A stretch of DNA of 64,000 nt, taken from Tamilnaduibacter salinus (GTDB lineage: Bacteria > Pseudomonadota > Gammaproteobacteria > Pseudomonadales > Oleiphilaceae). Each line of letters begins with the position of its first letter. The first letter of the stretch is position 1. The translations under genes were made by a program, and so were the position numbers. The stretch is from assembly GCF_003096655.1 (NCBI RefSeq), contig NZ_QEKQ01000005.1:62001-126000 (forward strand). Direction: 5' to 3'. The notes beneath the pieces were generated by a model. It did not search any database. It saw only the letters and a list, made by a program, of their open reading frames with translations, and was not told the origin of the DNA. Shown one piece after another: positions 9,804 to 16,371 of this stretch.

Positions 9804-10943
9804 TCACGACATGGAGTGGGCAACGGTTCGGTCCGCCATCGCCGCCGGTGCTTCGCTGGCAGCCCATTGTCGCAGCCGTTCCGCCGAGTCCTGCGCCAGT
9901 ATGCGGCCCTCACGCTGACCGAGCTGGTAATCGTACATGGGATCGTAGTAATCCCGCAGCAGGGCAATGATCCAGTCGCGGTGATCACTGACATCCCCCG
10001 AGTCCTGCTGACGGTCAAGCGCCCGTTCCATGATCGCCCGCAGAGCCTGGTGACGGGCACCGCCGAGCCGTTTGCGGATCCGGTCCAGAGCGCTCAGCAG
10101 ATGTTCCCGGAAGTTCATCCAGCCGGCATCGTGGCCATCACGATCCACGAACGCGGTGACCATATCCGTCACATAGTCCTGCAGGATGATACCGACCCGC
10201 TCGTCAAGCGGGCGCTCGAGGATCACCATGGGGGCCTGTGCCATGCGCTCGCGGAGCCCGTCCGGCAGGCGGCAGCGGCCGATGAGACCGCTCTCGTCCT
10301 CAAGAAATGCCGGCCCCTGACCATGGTGCCAGGCTTTCATCATGGCGACGGTCAGGCGGTTCTCGAAGTCGATCTGACTCGGTTGCGGGGTCAGCGTTCG
10401 GCCAAAACTGGAGCCCCGGTGATTGGCCATGCCTTCCAGGTCCACAGGGTTGGGCAGTTCATCGAGTAACCGGGTCTTGCCGGTACCGGTGCGGCCGCTG
10501 ACCAGGATGATCGGCATCCGCTGACAGATGGCTTCCAGTTCGTCGATCAGAAAGCGGCGCAGGGCCTTATAGCCACCCTTGATCAAGGGGTAGTCCATGC
10601 CGGCCTCGGCCATCCACTCCTGGACAATGCGCGAGCGCAGCCCGCCCCGGAAGCAGAACAGGTATCCGTCCGGGTTGCTGTTGGCGAACCGGACCCATTG
10701 ATTGACCCGCTCCTGCCGGAGGTCATCGCGAACGAGCTGGTGGCCCAGGTCGATGGCCGAGGACTGTCCCTGCTCCTTGTAGCGAATCCCCACCCGGTGT
10801 CGCTCCTCATCGTTCATCAACGGCGCGTTGATGGCGAGCGGGAAGGAACCTTTCTGGAATTCGGTCGGGGCCCGGACATCCATCAGCGGCACGTCGTTCA
10901 GGAACAGCGCCCGGAAATCATCAGTATCGGCTCGGCGTGTCAT
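9804..10943 (-). CDS. selU: tRNA 2-selenouridine synthase
   Basis: SelU (also called MnmH or YbbB) replaces sulfur by selenium, through a geranylated intermediate, in wobble 2-thiouridine of Lys, Glu and Gln tRNAs. The 379-aa protein has an N-terminal rhodanese domain with the active-site cysteine in YLFCFRGGLRSR and a P-loop ATPase/geranyl site with SGRTGTGKTRLL. ATG at 10943 gives the family N-terminus (MTRRADTDDFRALFLNDVPLMD); a longer frame to 11162 is not supported. The donor enzyme SelD must be encoded elsewhere. Confidence 0.92.
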   Translation of the reverse strand: MTRRADTDDFRALFLNDVPLMDVRAPTEFQKGSFPLAINAPLMNDEERHRVGIRYKEQGQSSAIDLGHQLVRDDLRQERVNQWVRFANSNPDGYLFCFRGGLRSRIVQEWMAEAGMDYPLIKGGYKALRRFLIDELEAICQRMPIILVSGRTGTGKTRLLDELPNPVDLEGMANHRGSSFGRTLTPQPSQIDFENRLTVAMMKAWHHGQGPAFLEDESGLIGRCRLPDGLRERMAQAPMVILERPLDERVGIILQDYVTDMVTAFVDRDGHDAGWMNFREHLLSALDRIRKRLGGARHQALRAIMERALDRQQDSGDVSDHRDWIIALLRDYYDPMYDYQLGQREGRILAQDSAERLRQWAASEAPAAMADRTVAHSMS

Positions 10944-11015
10944 AGTCGTTGGGATCGGACATGGATGTGGTCGCCAGTATACAGAAACACCAGCGACCCG
11001 GTTAAAATGGGCGCC

Positions 11016-11681
11016 ATGTCGACTCAGCCACCGCCCCTTCTCAATCGCTGCCTGCAGCAGACGCTCCGTCGCGGACGGGTTCACCGCAGTGCGCCCGCCG
11101 GCTGCACGGCGATCCCCCTGTGGCTGTTTGATCCGGCGGTGCTGGAGGGCCCGCTGGACCACGATGAGGCCCAGGCCGTTGTGGCCGAACCGGCCTATTG
11201 GTCATTCTGCTGGGCGAGTGGGCAGGTGCTGGCACGTTATCTTCTGGCGCATCCGGAGCTGGTGCGGGGCCGGCGCGTGATCGATTTCGGCAGTGGCTCC
11301 GGCATCGTTGCCATTGCGGCGGCTCTGGCCGGGGCGCGTGAGGTCGTGGCCTGCGATCTGGACGAGGATGCCCTGATGGCGGTGGAGGCGAATGCGGCGC
11401 TGAACGGCGTCCGGGTGAGTCTCTGCCCTGACTGGCGCCGGCGTGAGGGCGTGTTTGATGTGGTGACGGCGGCCGATGTGCTTTACGACCCGGAAAACCG
11501 GCCACTGCTTGGCGATTTCAGGGCGACAGCGCCGCGCGTCCTGCTGGCCGATTCCCGGGTCCGGAATCTGGGGGATGATGCGTATCATCTGCAGACGGTC
11601 GAGGAGGCCCGGACCTGGCCGGATCTGAATGAATTCGAGGAATTCAATCGGGTGCGGATCTATCAGGCCGAAGAAGACTGA
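11016..11681 (+). CDS. Class I SAM-dependent methyltransferase (Nnt1/Methyltransf_16-like)
   Basis: The 221-aa product has a Rossmann methyltransferase core: motif I VIDFGSGSGIVAIAAALAG, motif II ACDLDED, and the VVTAADVLYDP segment typical of the family that includes nicotinamide N-methylase-like and lysine methyltransferase-like proteins. The substrate is unknown. Start could be ATG 11016 or ATG 11007 (MGAM). It is divergent from selU, with about 70 bp between the starts. The gene ends 31 bp before the inverted-repeat element. Confidence 0.75.
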   Translation: MSTQPPPLLNRCLQQTLRRGRVHRSAPAGCTAIPLWLFDPAVLEGPLDHDEAQAVVAEPAYWSFCWASGQVLARYLLAHPELVRGRRVIDFGSGSGIVAIAAALAGAREVVACDLDEDALMAVEANAALNGVRVSLCPDWRRREGVFDVVTAADVLYDPENRPLLGDFRATAPRVLLADSRVRNLGDDAYHLQTVEEARTWPDLNEFEEFNRVRIYQAEED

Positions 11682-11712
11682 AAACCTGTACTGGGAAGCA
11701 CATCAAGGGACA

Positions 11713-11982
11713 CTAGTGTCGCGTCTGGTTAATTCGCTGATCGACTGAGCGCCTGAACGCTTTGAGAGCAAGGCGCGGTAGCGACGGTTTGGTGGTTCCA
11801 AATCGAGCTGCCGCAACACCGCTATCAAAGCGTTCAGGCGCTCCCGGAGGGCGCACCCCCGACGCCTCTGGACCTGCGTTGCCACCCCTTGATGTGGAAC
11901 CACCACACCGGCGGGCTGGCGCCTTGGCCAGAGGCGTCAGAGGTGCGCAGTCGATCAACGAATTAACCAGACGAGACACTAG
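11713..11982. mobile_element. MITE-like structured element with 35-bp terminal inverted repeats
   Basis: The ends 11713-11747 and 11948-11982 are inverted copies matching at 33 of 35 positions (they read CTAGTGTC..GTCTGGTTAA inward). CTAG stands at both outer edges and may be a 4-bp target duplication. Inside are a perfect 19-bp inverted repeat (11747-11765 with 11825-11843), a perfect 11-bp one (11861-11871 with 11928-11938), and loop-to-loop complementarity (11785-11804 with 11891-11910, 18 of 20). There is no transposase gene. The right edge supplies the modC stop codon. A 39-bp piece of the same end recurs at 56859-56897. Confidence 0.75.
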
Positions 11983-13058
11983 GGAAACGCCACGGTCCGG
12001 ATTAACGCCACCACCGTCTGCCCCCGTGCCAGTGCCAGCTCGTCACTCGATTTGCGGGTCAGCCGGGCCCGAAGGGGCTGGTCGCCGATGCGCAGCCGGA
12101 CCTCCACGACCGCCTCCTGACCGGGCAGGGCGGCGATGTCCTCAATGATCGCGGTCAATTGGTTGCGGTAACTCAATTCCATGTGCCGGCGGCGTGCCAG
12201 TGCAACGTCACGAACGGGCACCTTGAGGCGGATGTCGGCACCCACCGCCGCCGACACGCGTGGTACCGTCAGTGCCTGGCCGTCCGCCAGTGTGACCCGA
12301 CTCAGACCGTACGCCTCATCGTGTCCATGCACCCGCCCACGCAGTACTGACAGGGCATTGAACCCGCCCAGTGCGCTGGTGAGGTCAAAGCGCATCAGCA
12401 GATCGTCAAGAGGGCCTTGTGCGCGGACCCGGCCATCCTCCAGCAGCACCAGATGGTCCGCCACGGTTGCCAGTTCATCCGGGTCGTGGCTGATGTGCAG
12501 GATCGGGATGCTCAGCTCTGACGCCACCCGCCGCAGGTACACGAGCAGGTCCGTCCGACGGTTGCCGTCCAGTCCGGTGAGGGGCTCATCCAGCAGCAGG
12601 AGTCTCGGATCGCTCAGCAGGGCCCGGCCGATGGCCACCCGCCGGGCCTCGCCACCGGACAGGGTGGCTGGCAGACGGTCGAGCAGGCCGGTCAGCCCCA
12701 GCAACTCTGACAGCGGCTGCAGCCGTTGCTCCATGTGCCGTGGCATGCCATAGGTCAGGTTGCCGCGTACCCGGTAGTGGGGGAAAAGCCGTGCCTCCTG
12801 GAATACGACGCCCAGATGACGTCGATGCGGCGGTATCCAGCATCGGTCATCCACCAGCACGTCCGGTCCGATTCGAATCGAGCCATGGTCCGGACGGTCC
12901 AGCCCCGCAATCAGGCGAAGCAGGCTGGTCTTGCCGCTGCCGGAGGGGCCGAACAGCGCTGTGACCCCGGTGGCGGGCAACGTCAGGGACGCGTTCAGTT
13001 CAAACTGACCCAGTCGGTGGCGGACATCGACGGTCAGCGGATGGCCGTTATCAGTCAT
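11979..13058 (-). CDS. modC: Molybdate ABC transporter ATP-binding protein ModC
   Basis: ModC drives molybdate uptake through ModB. The ABC core has Walker A FGPSGSGKTS, signature TLSGGEARRVAIGRA and Walker B LLLLDEPLTGLDG; after residue 290 there is a molybdopterin-binding-like (MOP/TOBE) domain, SYRNQLTAIIEDI..VALIRTV. The 359-aa length is normal. Its stop codon TAG lies in the CTAG at the border of the inverted-repeat element, so the last codon or two may have been reset by that insertion. It overlaps modB by 8 bp. Confidence 0.92.
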   Translation of the reverse strand: MTDNGHPLTVDVRHRLGQFELNASLTLPATGVTALFGPSGSGKTSLLRLIAGLDRPDHGSIRIGPDVLVDDRCWIPPHRRHLGVVFQEARLFPHYRVRGNLTYGMPRHMEQRLQPLSELLGLTGLLDRLPATLSGGEARRVAIGRALLSDPRLLLLDEPLTGLDGNRRTDLLVYLRRVASELSIPILHISHDPDELATVADHLVLLEDGRVRAQGPLDDLLMRFDLTSALGGFNALSVLRGRVHGHDEAYGLSRVTLADGQALTVPRVSAAVGADIRLKVPVRDVALARRRHMELSYRNQLTAIIEDIAALPGQEAVVEVRLRIGDQPLRARLTRKSSDELALARGQTVVALIRTVAFP

Positions 13059-13746
13059 CGCGCCCCCTCAGGCGTCGGCGTGCCCGCCGCGCAAGCCATT
13101 CCGATCCGATCAGGGCGGCCATGGCGATCAGCACGGCCAGGACGCACAACCGCGCCGCGGCCTCTTCCGCGCCCGGTGTCTGAATCAGTGTGTACAGCGC
13201 CAGCGGCAGTGTCCGGGTTTCGCCGGGGATGTTGGCTGCGAAGGTGATGGTGGCGCCGAATTCGGACAGGGCCCGGGCAAATGCCAGCATCGTTCCGGTC
13301 AGCAGCCCCGGCAGGATCAGAGGCAGAGTGATGGTCATAAACACCCGCCAACGACCGGCGCCAAGTGTTCGCGCGGCGGCCTCCAGCCCCCGGTCAACGG
13401 ACTCCAGGGACAGTCGGACCGAGCGCACGAGCAGCGGAAAGGCCATAATACCGGCGGCGATGGCTGCGCCCTGCCAGGTGAACGGCAGCTGGATGCCCAG
13501 CGTCTGATCCAGCCACTGACCGATGGCGCCCTGCCGCCCCAGCGCGATCAGCAGCAGGTACCCCACCACAACAGGCGGAAGGACCAGCGGCAAATGGAGC
13601 AGTCCGTCCACCAGTGCCTTGCCTGGGAAGGAGCGACGGGCCATCAGCCAGGCGATGGCCACGCCGGGGATGAGAATCCATCCGACCGCCGTGCCCGCGA
13701 CCCGAAGGCTGATCAGGATGGCGGCCCACTCGACATCAGTCAGCAT
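13051..13746 (-). CDS. modB: Molybdate ABC transporter permease ModB
   Basis: This is the membrane subunit of the molybdate importer. ATG 13746 gives a 231-aa protein (MLTDVEWAAILISLRVAG) of the family's usual size with five to six helices and the ATPase coupling loop LEAAARTLGAGRWRVFMTI; EFGATITFAANIPGETRTLPLALYT is a ModB hallmark. The same frame is open upstream to 14112, but that is inside modA and has no start support. It overlaps modA by 11 bp and modC by 8 bp. Confidence 0.92.
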   Translation of the reverse strand: MLTDVEWAAILISLRVAGTAVGWILIPGVAIAWLMARRSFPGKALVDGLLHLPLVLPPVVVGYLLLIALGRQGAIGQWLDQTLGIQLPFTWQGAAIAAGIMAFPLLVRSVRLSLESVDRGLEAAARTLGAGRWRVFMTITLPLILPGLLTGTMLAFARALSEFGATITFAANIPGETRTLPLALYTLIQTPGAEEAAARLCVLAVLIAMAALIGSEWLARRARRRLRGRDD

Positions 13747-14554
13747 CCTGATCGGGCTCCGTTGACGGCGTGGCAAAACCAAACGAGCGGAAAACTGACA
13801 GCGCGGGCGACGATTGAAGCCACTGGCCAAAGCGCCGTGCCGCCGGAGAGGGCGGGTCGCCGAGGACGGCGATGGGGTACTGGATGGCTGGGTGGCTGGC
13901 GGCGGGCAGTAGGCCGATCCGCCGGACCGCCTCGCTGGCCCGCGCGTCGGTGTCGTACACAATCCCCATCGGGGTATCGCCCCTGGCCACCAGGGCGAGT
14001 GCGGCCCGAACGTTGTCGGCCCGGGCCAGCCGGGGGCGCAGTGCTCGCCATTCGCCCAACGATTCCAGAGATTGTCGGGCATACAGCCCGGCGGGTACAT
14101 GGTCCGGGTCACCCACTGCGAGCCGCTCGCGGGGGCCGAGTCGGTTCTGGATGGATCCGCCCGGACCGGGTGTGAAGGGGGTCAGGGTGGAAGCGGCTGG
14201 TGCGATCAGGGCGAGGCGATTGCCCAGTAGTCGTTGGCGGTCGTGCAGGGTGACAGATTGCCGGGAGAGCCAGTCCATCCACCGAATGTTGGCGGAGAGA
14301 AACAGGTCGGCCGGGGCACCGGCGGCAATCTGGCGGGCGAGGGTGGACGAGGCGGCGAACACGGGGACGACCTCGACGCGGTGGTCCGCCTCATATTGGG
14401 CCGCGACCTCGGTCACAGCGTCGGTCAGCGAGGCGGCGGCATACAGGGTGATTCGTGGGCTCGCGGACAGTGTTGCGGGCAGCAGTAAAAGGCTAAGGAC
14501 TGCCAAAAGGCAACCGCTGCATGTGAAGGCCGTCCTGGAAATCGGGTGCGTCAT
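13736..14554 (-). CDS. modA: Molybdate ABC transporter substrate-binding protein ModA
   Basis: This is the periplasmic molybdate/tungstate receptor. A signal peptide covers about residues 1-31 (hydrophobic LLAVLSLLLLPATLSA), then the ModA opening ITLYAAASLTDAVTEVA, the oxyanion region FAASSTLARQIAAGAPADLFLSA and the closing IQYPIAVL. It has 272 aa. It heads modABC; only 70 bp separate its start from the terminator of the small RNA, so its promoter must be there. I see no convincing ModE box. Confidence 0.9.
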   Translation of the reverse strand: MTHPISRTAFTCSGCLLAVLSLLLLPATLSASPRITLYAAASLTDAVTEVAAQYEADHRVEVVPVFAASSTLARQIAAGAPADLFLSANIRWMDWLSRQSVTLHDRQRLLGNRLALIAPAASTLTPFTPGPGGSIQNRLGPRERLAVGDPDHVPAGLYARQSLESLGEWRALRPRLARADNVRAALALVARGDTPMGIVYDTDARASEAVRRIGLLPAASHPAIQYPIAVLGDPPSPAARRFGQWLQSSPALSVFRSFGFATPSTEPDQDAD

Positions 14555-14624
14555 CGTGTTGCCTGGTTGGGCCGTTACTGACGTTCATCCTTCCACAGCG
14601 ACGTCTCTGGAACAAAACCGATAT

Positions 14625-14654
14625 AAAAAAAAGGGCAACCAATCGGTTGCCCTT
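14625..14654 (-). terminator. Intrinsic terminator of the Csr-type RNA
   Basis: On the minus strand a 10-bp perfect stem AAGGGCAACC/GGTTGCCCTT with loop GATT runs straight into eight T residues (14632-14625). It is a textbook rho-independent terminator, and no protein gene ends just upstream of it, which first drew attention to the RNA. Confidence 0.9.
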
Positions 14655-14853
14655 CGTCGGAACAGTGCCAGCATCCGTGCGGCTGCGGCGTCCAGCCGCG
14701 ACAGTGTCCTCTGCCATCCTGGCGCCAGCTTCCAAGCCAGCGTTTCCCAAGTTCGGTGTCCCTTAAGCGTGACGTCCGTTTACTCCCTGCTTCCCCTCAA
14801 CTCCTGTGAAGGACCACTCCCTGCGTTCGTCCTTTTCCCTGTCATCCAATGAC
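14625..14853 (-). ncRNA. Candidate CsrB/RsmZ-type small RNA that titrates CsrA/RsmA
   Basis: On the minus strand about 200 nt before the terminator contain 15 GGA motifs, several as AGGGA, CAGGA or AAGGA, far above chance. Several sit in hairpin loops: GTCATTGGATGAC (14853-14841, the likely 5' end), GCTTGGAAGC (14737-14728), GCCAGGATGGC (14723-14713) and GCGGCTGGACGCCGC (14699-14685). That is the known design of Csr/Rsm decoy RNAs, which sequester the translational regulator CsrA/RsmA. A -10 TAGAAT, a GacA-like site upstream and a perfect terminator downstream frame it. No convincing protein frame fits the stretch. The start is predicted to within a few bases. Confidence 0.82.
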
Positions 14854-14859
14854 GGTGTC

Positions 14860-14885
14860 ATTCTAACGCGATTGGTGTGGGTCAA
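14860..14885 (-). promoter_or_regulatory. Promoter of the Csr-type RNA
   Basis: On the minus strand TAGAAT (14865-14860) is a good -10, 7 bases before the proposed first nucleotide at 14853. TTGACC (14885-14880) resembles a -35, but the 14-base spacing is short, which fits a promoter that depends on an activator. Confidence 0.5.
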
Positions 14886-15022
14886 TGCTGTGATCATCGT
14901 GGACATGAGAGGAGGGCGTCGGTGGACGCAGTGGATCTGCGCCTGAAATCAGTGATCTGGGAGTGGTTGTGACATCTTTTGAATGAACACGTACCGCACA
15001 AAACGACAATATCTGACATCAG

Positions 15023-15040
15023 TGTAAGATATTTCGCACA
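15023..15040 (-). promoter_or_regulatory. GacA/UvrY-like binding site
   Basis: On the minus strand TGTGCG-AAATAT-CTTACA matches the GacA consensus TGTAAG-N6-CTTACA in spacing and in 10 of 12 defined positions. It lies about 170-185 bp before the proposed RNA start, a distance like that seen for Rsm/Csr RNA genes. It is 17 bp beyond the end of the VanZ-family gene. The remainder of 14886-15022 shows no gene. Confidence 0.55.
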
Positions 15041-15058
15041 TCCGTTATGGCGATAACC

Positions 15059-15421
15059 TCACCGTTTGGGCCAGTGGATCAGGCCGAGGGCGATGCCGGT
15101 CATATCCGCCGCCAGGTCAAGCAATGAAAACTCCCGGTAAGGCAGTGTGGACTGGACGGCCTCTATCAGGGCGCCGTAACCGGTCAGCGACAGGGCAATA
15201 ACCGGCAGAGGCAGCCGGGGCCAGCCCAACCGGGTAAGGATGGTCAGCTCCAGAAAGGCAATCAGGTGGTTCGCCTTGTCCCAGCCGGTCGAGGGCACTG
15301 ACTGGTCCAGGTCGCTGGTGGCCAGCCACAGGATGGCGACGACGGACAACGCCAGTCCAAGGCGCCACAGCCAGTACTGGGCCCGCAGGGTGTGTAGCCA
15401 GACAGGGACGGGTGTTGTCAT
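15059..15421 (-). CDS. VanZ family membrane protein
   Basis: A 120-aa protein with four predicted helices. VanZ-family signatures are present: DKANHLIAFLELT (DK..H...F) near residue 50 and EAVQSTLPYREFSLLDLAADMTGIALG (E..Q...P.R..s..D..aN..G) in the last third. Members are small membrane proteins of mostly unknown function; the founder gives low-level teicoplanin resistance. It is divergent from cysZ with 154 bp between them. Confidence 0.8.
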   Translation of the reverse strand: MTTPVPVWLHTLRAQYWLWRLGLALSVVAILWLATSDLDQSVPSTGWDKANHLIAFLELTILTRLGWPRLPLPVIALSLTGYGALIEAVQSTLPYREFSLLDLAADMTGIALGLIHWPKR

Positions 15422-15575
15422 GGTGCGATGCCCTTTTCAATCGCCAACGAAGGAGCGGGACGCGAGACCGGCGCCTGTCAGTGCGACAGGGCCGGGCGCC
15501 ATGGTATGCTTTCGTCCTCCGACGCACCAGTCTCACGGCGGTGCGTGGTCACCGTGAACGATCGGAGAGGACCGC

Positions 15576-16319
15576 ATGCTGAACGGCCACTTTTTTCGGG
15601 GACTGGGGTATCTCGCGGAAGGATTCCGTTTGATTCGTCAGCCCGGCCTGCGTCTGTTCATCGTCATTCCCCTGATTCTGAATATACTCCTGTTTGCACT
15701 GCTCTTCTGGGCCATGGGCGAGGGCTTTGCCCTCCTGGTCGCCTGGGCCATGAGCTGGCTGCCGGACTGGGCCTGGCTTCAGGCGCTGGATTGGGTCTTC
15801 TGGCTGCTCTACGGCGTGGTCGTGTTGCTGATGCTGGCGTACGGGTTTGTGATGGTGGCCAACCTGATCGGCTCGCCGTTCTATGGGTACCTGTCAGAAC
15901 TGACCGAAAAACACCTGACCGGTCAGACACCCCAGATTGATGACAGCTGGGGACAGATCCTGCAGGACATTCCACGCGCCCTCTTCCGGGAGGTGCACAA
16001 GATCCTCTACTACCTGCCCCGTGCGCTGGTGCTGTTGGTGATTGGCATTATCCCGGTGGTCAACATCGTCGCCGCTCTGCTGTGGTTCCTGTTCAACAGC
16101 TGGATGATGACGCTTCAGTATGTCGACTACCCCGCGGACAACCACCGGACCTCGTTTGGCGAGCTGCGCCGGGAACTGGCACGCCGGCGCCTGACGGCCC
16201 TTGGGTTCGGGCTGCCAGTGGCCCTGATGGCGATGGTACCGGTGCTGAATCTGGTGTTGGTGCCGGCCGCGGTCTGCGGGGCCTCGGTGTACTGGGTTCG
16301 CGAACGGGACACACATTAG
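15576..16319 (+). CDS. cysZ: CysZ-family sulfate transport protein
   Basis: CysZ proteins are inner-membrane sulfate permeases. The 247-aa product starts after GGAGAGG and shows the family pattern: N-terminal FRGLGYLAEGFRLIRQPGLRLFIVIP, long helices at about 25-50 and 70-100, MVANLIGSPFYGYLSE, and the amphipathic region ending FNSWMMTLQYVDYPADN. Length matches E. coli CysZ (253 aa). Confidence 0.88.
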   Translation: MLNGHFFRGLGYLAEGFRLIRQPGLRLFIVIPLILNILLFALLFWAMGEGFALLVAWAMSWLPDWAWLQALDWVFWLLYGVVVLLMLAYGFVMVANLIGSPFYGYLSELTEKHLTGQTPQIDDSWGQILQDIPRALFREVHKILYYLPRALVLLVIGIIPVVNIVAALLWFLFNSWMMTLQYVDYPADNHRTSFGELRRELARRRLTALGFGLPVALMAMVPVLNLVLVPAAVCGASVYWVRERDTH

Positions 16320-16371
16320 TCCAGGGGCTGTTCTGCAGTTCCTGACTCAGACACGCTCAATGGAGGTGGAT

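Noticed and set aside
11713-11979. An 88-aa minus-strand frame within the inverted-repeat element
   Set aside because: It is bounded by the repeat ends and holds no transposase or other motif; the symmetry of the DNA explains it.
14600-14640. Possible ModE box before modA
   Set aside because: ATATAAAA-type sequence there belongs to the T-tract of the small-RNA terminator and lacks the ModE inverted repeat.
13872-14852. A 326-aa plus-strand frame over modA and the small RNA
   Set aside because: It is antisense to modA and to the GGA-rich RNA, with low-complexity Arg/Ser content and no motif.
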